From an uncultured Clostridia bacterium (lineage in GTDB: Bacteria > Bacillota > Clostridia > Oscillospirales > Ruminococcaceae), in assembly GCA_937891895.1 (NCBI GenBank), contig CALATN010000144.1, positions 1 through 10,843 on the forward strand: a stretch of DNA of 10,843 nucleotides, read 5' to 3'. Position 1 is the stretch's first letter. Every line of letters begins with the position of its first letter. Both the position numbers and the translations under genes were made by a program. This document shows positions 5,508-10,843 of this stretch, piece after piece. Under the pieces are notes generated by a model that worked only from the letters and a program-made list of their open reading frames with translations, did not search any database and was not told the DNA's origin.

Positions 5508-7199
5508 ATGTCTCATTGGATTGAAAAAAGCAACATTTATCACATTTACCCTCTTGGTTTCTGCGGTTGTGAACGCTTTCGCTCAGAAGCTAAAGACCTT
5601 AATAACGGCAGAATTTTAAAGGTTATTGAATGGATTCCGCACCTCAAAAGTATGAATATGAATGCGGTTTACTTCGGACCTGTTTTTGAGTCCTTTGAGC
5701 ATGGCTATGACACGACCGATTACTACACAATTGACAAGCGTCTTGGCACTAATGAAGAATTCGGCAAAGTTTGTGAGGAACTGCATAAAAATGGTATCCG
5801 TGTTATTCTGGACGGCGTTTTCAACCACGTCGGCAGAGATCATTTTGCGTTCAAGGATTTACAACAGAACGGTCAGAATTCACGCTACAAGGACTGGTTC
5901 TCTGGTGTTAATTTCGGCGGTCGCTCCCCTTACGGCGACAACTTCTCTTATGATGGCTGGAACGGTTGCTACAACCTTGTAAAGCTTAATCTTTACAACA
6001 ACGAGGTTGTTGAACATCTTTTTGGTGCTGTAAAAATGTGGATCGAAAAATGGAGCATTGACGGTATTCGTTTTGATGCAGCTGATTGTCTTACTGATGA
6101 TTTTATCAGACGTATTCACACGTTGACACGCGGTATGCGTCCTGACTTCTGGCTTATGGGTGAAATTATTCATGGTCAGTACAATCACTGGGCTAACCCT
6201 GAAATGTTTGACTGCGTAACAAACTATCAGTGCTACAAGGGAATTTACTCTTCCCACAATGACCGCAACTATTTTGAGATTGCTCACTCGATTGACTATC
6301 AGAATGGTCAGTACGGCAATCTTTATATGTACAACTTCCTTGACAATCACGATGTTTCACGTCTTATGTCGGTGCTTAAAGACCCTGCGAGGGTTGAATG
6401 CTGTTATACAATGATGTATGGTATGTACGGCGTTCCGTCGATTTACTACGGAAGCGAATTTGGTATTTATGGGGCAAAGGGACACGGTGCAGAGGCTGAT
6501 TTGCCCGTAAGACCTTGTCTTGACCTGAACAATATTCCTGACAGAAATGATGAACTTCTGAAACATATTTCTGCGCTGGGTGCGATAAGACTTTCCTCCC
6601 CTGCAATTCAGACTGGCGGTTACTCCAAAATGGAGCTTCGCAATCAGACCTTCTCTTTCAAGCGTGAAAAGGACGGCGAGGAGGTTTACGTTCTGCTGAA
6701 TGTCAGCGATGGTGACTACACATTCCGTTTCAACACGAAATATGGCAAGCTTGTTGACCTGCTTACAGGCAAGACATTCAACGGCGGCAACGCTGAAATC
6801 TGCGTACCGAAGAACAAGTCGATGATTATTGCTGACGGAAGCAAGACTGTTGAAATTCCTGAACCTGAGGTTATTGAGGTTAATATTGAAGCACCTGCTG
6901 AGCCTGCTCCTGCCCCTGTTGTTGAGGTAAAGGAAGAACCTGCTCCAAAGAACAATGGTGTTGTAGGAATTGGTGTGCCTGAGGGAAGAAAAATCGTTCT
7001 CGGCGGTCATTACAAGCATTTCAAGGGCGGAGATTATGTTGTGCTGAATGTTGCGAAGGACAGCGAAACTCTTGAAGATATGGTTGTTTATATGCAGATT
7101 TACGACAAGCCTACGGTTTGGGTAAGACCTCTCAAGATGTTCCTTGAAGATGTTGATGACCACGGCAATGTTAAGCCGAGATTTGCTTTCATTGAATAA
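5508..7199 (+). CDS. Cytoplasmic GH13 alpha-amylase-family enzyme fused to a C-terminal DUF1653 domain
   Basis: The 563 residues start with a GH13 TIM barrel (about 1-365) without signal peptide, so it works inside the cell on maltodextrins, glycogen or a related alpha-glucan. The four GH13 regions are intact: D102-GVFNH-107, D185-GIRFDAAD (nucleophile D190), L-MGE219 (acid/base) and F-LDNHD282 (transition-state stabiliser). A beta-sandwich domain C follows (about 370-445). A Pro/Ala/Glu-rich linker (about 449-483, with PAEPAPAP) then leads to residues 495-562 (GGHYKHFKGGDYVVLNVAKDSETLEDMVVYMQIYDKPTVWVRPLKMF, in part), which match the DUF1653 pattern of YKHFKG, SET-E-VVY and WVRP-MF. DUF1653 is usually a stand-alone small protein. 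AAAGGAG lies 7 nt before the ATG, with a strong promoter upstream. Precise specificity (amylase, neopullulanase or cyclomaltodextrinase) is not readable by eye. Confidence 0.93.
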   Translation: MSHWIEKSNIYHIYPLGFCGCERFRSEAKDLNNGRILKVIEWIPHLKSMNMNAVYFGPVFESFEHGYDTTDYYTIDKRLGTNEEFGKVCEELHKNGIRVILDGVFNHVGRDHFAFKDLQQNGQNSRYKDWFSGVNFGGRSPYGDNFSYDGWNGCYNLVKLNLYNNEVVEHLFGAVKMWIEKWSIDGIRFDAADCLTDDFIRRIHTLTRGMRPDFWLMGEIIHGQYNHWANPEMFDCVTNYQCYKGIYSSHNDRNYFEIAHSIDYQNGQYGNLYMYNFLDNHDVSRLMSVLKDPARVECCYTMMYGMYGVPSIYYGSEFGIYGAKGHGAEADLPVRPCLDLNNIPDRNDELLKHISALGAIRLSSPAIQTGGYSKMELRNQTFSFKREKDGEEVYVLLNVSDGDYTFRFNTKYGKLVDLLTGKTFNGGNAEICVPKNKSMIIADGSKTVEIPEPEVIEVNIEAPAEPAPAPVVEVKEEPAPKNNGVVGIGVPEGRKIVLGGHYKHFKGGDYVVLNVAKDSETLEDMVVYMQIYDKPTVWVRPLKMFLEDVDDHGNVKPRFAFIE

Positions 7200-7206
7200 A
7201 AAAATT

Positions 7207-7236
7207 AAGGGTACCAACCGAAACGTTGGTACCCTT
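7207..7236. terminator. Bidirectional terminator between the convergent GH13 and flotillin genes
   Basis: A perfect 12-bp stem, AAGGGTACCAAC (7207-7218) with its complement (7225-7236), closes a CGAAAC loop. On the plus strand TTGGTTTTACTTTTT follows; on the minus strand TTAATTTTTTTATT follows. Both convergent genes stop within a few bases of it (7199 and 7242), so it serves both strands. It shares the AAGGGTACC/GGTACCCTT outer stem with the terminator at 8879-8906. Confidence 0.93.
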
Positions 7237-7241
7237 TGGTT

Positions 7242-8795
7242 TTACTTTTTGCCTGATGTTACAAGCTCTTTTTCTGCATTTTCAGCTGCACCTATACCTG
7301 CGCCGATTGCTCTGCCTGTAAGGACGCCCCCTACGAGGTCCTTGAGAGAAATTCCCATTCCGTCAAGGAGACCGCTGGAAATCTGTGTTGTTGAGGTTGT
7401 GATGTCCTCAACCATTTTTGCTGTATTTCCGTCACCATACATTGTAATGGAGTCGATATTGGAAAGTGGCTCTGCAACAGCCTTTGCGATATCGGGGAGC
7501 TTTTCGAAGTACATCTGGAGAATAGCGGCTTCCTGCATCTTCTGCATAGCCTCAGCCTTCTTGTCAAGACCTTCCGCTTCGGCGAGTGCTTTTGCTCTTA
7601 CAGCTTCGGCTTCGGCGATACCCTTTGCACGGATACCTTCAGCCTCCTGCTCAGCTGCAAACTTTGCAGCTTCAGCCTTTGCACGCTGTGCCTTAGCTTC
7701 CTGCTCTGCACGATAGTAGAGGGCTTCAGCATCACGCTGCTGAACTGCAAGCTCAGCTTCCGCATTCTGGATATCTTCGTACTTCTTAGCCTCAGCTTCC
7801 TTCTGACGTGTATAGAGGTCAGCATCGGCACGCTGCTGCTGTTCAAACTTCTTAGCTTCAGCCTGCTTTCTTACTTCAGCGTCAAGACGACGTTCCTGAA
7901 TTGCGATTTTCTGAGTTTCAAGCTCAACTTCCTTTTCCTGACGAGCGATATTAGCGTTAGCAGTTGTAATTTCAATCTGCTTACGCTGTTCCTCTTCCTG
8001 AATACGATAAGCGGCATCTGCTTCAGCCTGCTTGATATCGGACATTTTCTTGAGTTCAGCTTTCTTGATTGCCAAGTCGTTGTTTTTCTGTGCAATTTCA
8101 AGGTTAGCGGCAATTTTTGCATCGTTAGCCTGTTTATCAGCCTCAGCCTGTGCAACTGCAACGTCACGTTCAGCGTTAGCCTTAGCGATAGAAGCGTCCT
8201 TCTGAATTTTGGAAATGTTGTCGATACCGAGGTTGTCGATTACTCCCTGAGAGTCAGTGAAGTTCTGCACATTGAAGGATACAACATCAAGACCCATTTT
8301 TGCAAGGTCAGGAGCAGCGTTTTCCTTAACTCTGTCGGCAAACTGCTGACGGTTGGAAACCATATCACGAAGCTCCATTGTACCAACGATTTCACGCATA
8401 TTACCTTCAAGAACTTCTCTTGCAACTGTAATTATGTATGCTTTTTCACGGTTAAGGAAGTTCTGCTGTGCAAGTTCAATACCGTCTTCGCTGAGAGAAA
8501 CCTTTACGTTTACGACAGCGTCAACCATAATATTGATGTAGTCTGCTGTAGGAACGGCGGAAGCTGTTTTTACGTCAACTGACATAAGACTCAAATCCAG
8601 CTTATCAAGACGTTCAAAGAATGGAATCTTTACAGAAGCCTTACCGATAACAACTCTTGCTTTTTTTCCGATACCCGAAATGATATACGCCTTATCGGGC
8701 GGAGCCTTGACATAACCTGATGCAATGATTGCAAGAACTGCAATTACAGCAACGATTATTCCTATTACTCCAAGATGTTCGAGAATAAAATCCAT
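7242..8795 (-). CDS. Flotillin-like SPFH membrane-scaffold protein (FloT family)
   Basis: Flotillins assemble into membrane microdomains that organise signalling and secretion complexes and influence membrane fluidity. This 517-residue protein has an N-terminal membrane segment (about 8-27, LGVIGIIVAVIAVLAIIASGY), an SPFH/band 7 domain (about 28-200, including APPDKAYIISGIG and a REVLEGNMREIVG segment), and a very long Ala/Glu/Lys/Gln coiled coil (about 205-420). The latter contains the EA-repeats typical of flotillins. A conserved C-terminal region with Gly-rich end (LVGGVLTGRAIGAGIGAAEN) follows. Length is close to Bacillus FloT. The ATG at 8795 is chosen because AAAGGTGG (8804-8811) lies 8 nt upstream; the more distal in-frame ATG at 8837 sits at the predicted transcription start. 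It is monocistronic, with no NfeD partner next to it. Confidence 0.93.
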   Translation of the reverse strand: MDFILEHLGVIGIIVAVIAVLAIIASGYVKAPPDKAYIISGIGKKARVVIGKASVKIPFFERLDKLDLSLMSVDVKTASAVPTADYINIMVDAVVNVKVSLSEDGIELAQQNFLNREKAYIITVAREVLEGNMREIVGTMELRDMVSNRQQFADRVKENAAPDLAKMGLDVVSFNVQNFTDSQGVIDNLGIDNISKIQKDASIAKANAERDVAVAQAEADKQANDAKIAANLEIAQKNNDLAIKKAELKKMSDIKQAEADAAYRIQEEEQRKQIEITTANANIARQEKEVELETQKIAIQERRLDAEVRKQAEAKKFEQQQRADADLYTRQKEAEAKKYEDIQNAEAELAVQQRDAEALYYRAEQEAKAQRAKAEAAKFAAEQEAEGIRAKGIAEAEAVRAKALAEAEGLDKKAEAMQKMQEAAILQMYFEKLPDIAKAVAEPLSNIDSITMYGDGNTAKMVEDITTSTTQISSGLLDGMGISLKDLVGGVLTGRAIGAGIGAAENAEKELVTSGKK

Positions 8796-8821
8796 AACCA
8801 TAACCACCTTTACATTTTTTA

Positions 8822-8836
8822 TGACAAACATTGTCA
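8822..8836. promoter_or_regulatory. Perfect operator-like dyad at the flotillin start site
   Basis: TGACAA-ACA-TTGTCA is a perfect 6+6 inverted repeat with a 3-bp centre. It begins 5 bp downstream of the -10 box (8842-8847) and covers the predicted start site near 8835. Its position fits a repressor operator. The regulator is unknown. Confidence 0.5.
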
Positions 8837-8841
8837 ATACA

Positions 8842-8870
8842 ATTTTAACATATTACCACAACAATGTCAA
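8842..8870 (-). promoter_or_regulatory. Sigma-A promoter of the flotillin gene
   Basis: On the minus strand a perfect TTGACA (8865-8870) is followed after 17 bp by TAAAAT (8842-8847). The start near 8835 leaves a leader of about 40 nt to the ATG at 8795, which independently supports that start codon over the one at 8837. Confidence 0.85.
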
Positions 8871-8878
8871 CAAGAAAT

Positions 8879-8906
8879 AAGGGTACCGAACAATATCGGT
8901 ACCCTT
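8879..8906 (-). terminator. Terminator of the DUF1540 gene
   Basis: AAGGGTACCGA (8879-8889) and its complement (8896-8906) form an 11-bp stem with an ACAATA loop, followed on the minus strand by TTATTTCTTG. It starts about 10 bp after the DUF1540 stop codon and just upstream of the flotillin -35 box, so it insulates the flotillin promoter. The T-tract is weaker than in the sister element at 7207-7236. Confidence 0.8.
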
Positions 8907-8915
8907 TAATTTCAA

Positions 8916-9083
8916 TTAACAGCAGCCCTGCTTCTTAACAAAAGACATACAGTCTGTACATTCAGGAACTGTTGGGTTCTTTTCGTGTGTGCCAACCTGA
9001 ATGCAGTCAAGTGTGCAGTAGTGTTCGCTGTCCATATTGTACTTACAGGATGTTACATTGCACTTAATAGATGGATTCTTCAT
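8916..9083 (-). CDS. DUF1540 small cysteine-rich protein
   Basis: This 55-residue protein is short but well supported: AAGGAG (9092-9097) lies 8 nt before its ATG and a terminator follows its stop. The sequence starts MKNPSIKCNVTSCKYN and carries eight cysteines (8, 13, 23, 27, 42, 45, 54, 55). The layout CxxxxCxYN...YCxLDxIxVG...CxDCxSF matches the DUF1540 family of Clostridia and Bacilli. Pairs of cysteines suggest binding of zinc or another metal, but the function of the family is not established. Two extra cysteines at the very C-terminus (GCC) may be a local addition. It precedes the flotillin gene in the same direction, yet a terminator and a separate flotillin promoter lie between them, so they are probably separate transcripts. 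No strong promoter is seen; a TATAAT at 9191-9196 without a clear -35 is the best candidate. Confidence 0.88.
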   Translation of the reverse strand: MKNPSIKCNVTSCKYNMDSEHYCTLDCIQVGTHEKNPTVPECTDCMSFVKKQGCC

Positions 9084-9267
9084 TTTTATTTCTCCTTTTT
9101 TCAGAAAATGGAACCGCAGACACAGGACATTCCCTACATCCGAGGTTTGATTTTTCTTGCGGATTCACCGCTGTTTATTGCGGTAAAAGTATTATATGTA
9201 ACATATCAATTTTAATGCTATGGAATTTCTGGTATAAAAAATGTGTATATTTTGCATAAAAAACATA

Positions 9268-9296
9268 TTGAAAATCAGCCCTTTATGTGATATAAT
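9268..9296 (+). promoter_or_regulatory. Sigma-A promoter of cca
   Basis: TTGAAA (9268-9273) and a perfect TATAAT (9291-9296) are 17 bp apart, with the start predicted near 9303, 25 nt before the ATG. A TGTGA...TCACA dyad (9286-9306) straddles the -10 box. Confidence 0.85.
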
Positions 9297-9327
9297 ATAT
9301 TTCACAAAAATAGAAAGGAGCGATGTT

Positions 9328-10656
9328 ATGGATTTTTATCTCCCTCAAAGCGTCAGTATGGTTATCGATAAACTTGAATATAACGGCTTTGAAGCATATA
9401 TTGTCGGCGGCTGCGTTCGCGATTCTATTCTTGGCAAGAAGCCAAATGACTATGACATCGCAACTTCTGCTGCCCCGCACGAAGTAAAAAAATGCCTTTA
9501 CGGATACAAGACCATTGATACAGGTATCAGGCACGGTACGGTTACGGTTGTTGTAAACGGTGAAAACATTGAAGTTACAACCTTCAGAATTGACGGTGCT
9601 TATGAAGATAACAGACATCCTAAGGATGTGGAGTTTTCTACAGATATTGTTGACGACCTTTCAAGACGTGATTTTACTATAAATGCTATGGCATATAATC
9701 CGCGAACAGGACTAATTGACAGTTTCGGTGCACAAAAAGATTTGTTCAACCGCAGGATTGCCTGTGTTGGTGAACCGTCTGTCCGATTCAATGAGGATGC
9801 ACTCAGGATTATGCGTGCACTGAGATTTTCTTCTCAACTTGGATTTGAAATTGAAAAAACAACTGCACTTGCAATTCACGATATGAAGCATTTGCTTGTC
9901 AACATTTCAAAGGAAAGAATTGCAAAGGAGCTTGAACTGCTTCTTAATGGTATTGCACCACGTAATATACTTACCGAATTTGCTGATGTATTCGAAGTAA
10001 TCATTCCCGAAATAGGGCCTTGTATAGGCTTTAATCAGCATAATCGCTATCATATCTACGATGTATGGACACATACCGCTGAAGCAATTGAGCACTCAAA
10101 GCCTTTGCCTTATGTACGTCTTGCGCTTATGCTTCACGATATTGCAAAACCACTTTGCTTCCGTCTCGATGATGAGGGAAACGGACACTTTTTCAATCAT
10201 GAAAAGCAGAGTGCTGAGCTTGCGGAAGTTATTCTGCGTGATTTACATTTTTCCAATGAAACAATTGAGAATGTATGCACACTTATCAAGTATCATTATG
10301 CTACACCTGTTGATGACTACAAGGTTGTACGCAGACTCATTGCAACTGTTGGTGAGGAACTTTTCCCTCTTCTGCTGGAGGTTATGCGCGGAGATAACCG
10401 TGCAAAGCAAAGCTTCTGTTTTGAACGCGTTCAGACGGTTGATGCTATGCAGGTCAAGGGATATGAGATTATGCTGCAAAATCAGTGTCTGAAAGTTACT
10501 GATCTCGCTGTTGACGGAAATGATATGCTTGATTTAGGCTTTTCGGGAAAGGAAGTCGGCAACATACTTGATTTGATGCTGGATAATGTCATTGATGAAA
10601 AGCTTGAAAACAAGCGTGAAATACTTATTGAATTTGCACGTTCAAAAAAGTTATAA
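9328..10656 (+). CDS. cca: CCA-adding tRNA nucleotidyltransferase with HD domain
   Basis: This class II enzyme adds or repairs the 3'-CCA end of tRNAs using CTP and ATP. The 442 residues contain the nucleotidyltransferase head with the flexible GGCVRD motif (28-32), the metal-binding carboxylates D41-Y-D43 (NDYDIATSA), and the R-R-DFTINAMA motif (113-122). The E156-DALRIMRALRF segment carries nucleotide-recognition residues. A C-terminal HD domain (about 240-330) retains YDVWTHT, LMLHD271 and the following H291, so metal-dependent phosphohydrolase activity is plausible. The ATG at 9328 is chosen because AAAGGAG lies 7 nt upstream; the longer reading from 9241 would begin upstream of the promoter. 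It is divergent from the DUF1540 gene. No terminator follows it before the tRNA-Ser promoter. Whether it adds all of CCA or only part cannot be read by eye. Confidence 0.94.
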   Translation: MDFYLPQSVSMVIDKLEYNGFEAYIVGGCVRDSILGKKPNDYDIATSAAPHEVKKCLYGYKTIDTGIRHGTVTVVVNGENIEVTTFRIDGAYEDNRHPKDVEFSTDIVDDLSRRDFTINAMAYNPRTGLIDSFGAQKDLFNRRIACVGEPSVRFNEDALRIMRALRFSSQLGFEIEKTTALAIHDMKHLLVNISKERIAKELELLLNGIAPRNILTEFADVFEVIIPEIGPCIGFNQHNRYHIYDVWTHTAEAIEHSKPLPYVRLALMLHDIAKPLCFRLDDEGNGHFFNHEKQSAELAEVILRDLHFSNETIENVCTLIKYHYATPVDDYKVVRRLIATVGEELFPLLLEVMRGDNRAKQSFCFERVQTVDAMQVKGYEIMLQNQCLKVTDLAVDGNDMLDLGFSGKEVGNILDLMLDNVIDEKLENKREILIEFARSKKL

Positions 10657-10674
10657 AAAAATTCAGATTAAGTA

Positions 10675-10703
10675 TTGACAAATTTAATGTTGTGTGGTAA
10701 AAT
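10675..10703 (+). promoter_or_regulatory. Promoter of tRNA-Ser(TGA)
   Basis: A perfect TTGACA (10675-10680) and TAAAAT (10698-10703) lie 17 bp apart. The predicted start near 10710 leaves about 25 nt of 5' leader for RNase P removal. The -35 begins 18 bp after the cca stop codon. Confidence 0.85.
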
Positions 10704-10734
10704 ATATAAGTCGCTGGATAATAGGCGGCTTCTT

Positions 10735-10823
<89 letters not shown>

Positions 10824-10843
10824 TTTAACTTTAATTTAATACT

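Noticed and set aside
6357..7217. 286-codon open frame on the minus strand across the GH13 gene
   Set aside because: It is the antisense shadow of a well-supported GH13 coding region, lacks recognisable domains and overlaps the terminator hairpin.
7540..8200. Repetitive GCTTCAGC-like stretches in the flotillin gene
   Set aside because: These follow from the Ala/Glu-rich coiled coil and are not a DNA repeat element or CRISPR array; unit length and spacing vary.
8796..8837. N-terminal extension of flotillin to the ATG at 8837
   Set aside because: That ATG lies at the predicted transcription start and within the dyad; AAAGGTGG is correctly placed for the ATG at 8795.
9241..9327. N-terminal extension of cca to 9241
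   Set aside because: It would place coding sequence across the TTGAAA-17-TATAAT promoter; AAAGGAG supports 9328.
10061..10492. 143-codon plus-strand frame inside cca
   Set aside because: Out-of-frame shadow of cca, which has intact HD-domain motifs over the same stretch.

Overview
The window looks like a chromosomal segment from a low-to-moderate GC Gram-positive anaerobe of the class Clostridia, most likely a Ruminococcus-like member of the Oscillospiraceae. The grounds are AGGAG-type ribosome binding sites at 6-12 nt, textbook sigma-A promoters (TTGACA-17-TATAAT type), Rho-independent terminators, a CdaA/CdaR pair, DUF1540 and DUF1653 domains, and cytoplasmic glycoside hydrolases. The placement is inferred from gene content and signals; no database search was run. 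I see no phage, transposon, CRISPR array or toxin-antitoxin module.

Layout. From 1 to about 1841 (minus strand) lies cdaA (diadenylate cyclase), followed by cdaR (YbbR-domain regulator), which is cut off by the window start. A sigma-A promoter and the terminator of the next gene insulate this unit. From 1865 to 3446 (minus) a cytoplasmic clan GH-A glycoside hydrolase (GH26-like) stands alone with its own promoter, a CcpA/LacI-type operator match at the start site, and a strong terminator. From 3518 to 5345 (minus) a small single-span membrane protein with an acidic tail comes first, then the universal ATPase ychF, a terminator, and a 72-95 aa hypothetical protein whose best-placed start codon is ATT.

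From 5443 to 7236 (plus) a cytoplasmic GH13 alpha-amylase-family enzyme carries a C-terminal DUF1653 domain on a Pro/Ala/Glu linker. It ends in a bidirectional terminator shared with the convergent flotillin gene (7242-8795, minus). The flotillin promoter carries a perfect dyad over its start site. An 8-cysteine DUF1540 mini-protein (8916-9083, minus) lies upstream of it, behind a second terminator of near-identical design. From 9268 to the end (plus) are cca, the CCA-adding enzyme with an HD domain, and a tRNA-Ser(TGA) gene with its own promoter.

How the parts fit. Most genes are housekeeping: c-di-AMP signalling linked to the cell wall, YchF, tRNA maturation and membrane organisation. Two intracellular glycosidases point to use of imported oligosaccharides or glycogen. 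I found no convincing multi-gene undescribed system. The items worth a second look are small: the GH13-DUF1653 fusion, the ATT start or start-codon lesion, the flotillin operator dyad, the structured leader before the ychF operon, and the paired GGTACC terminators.
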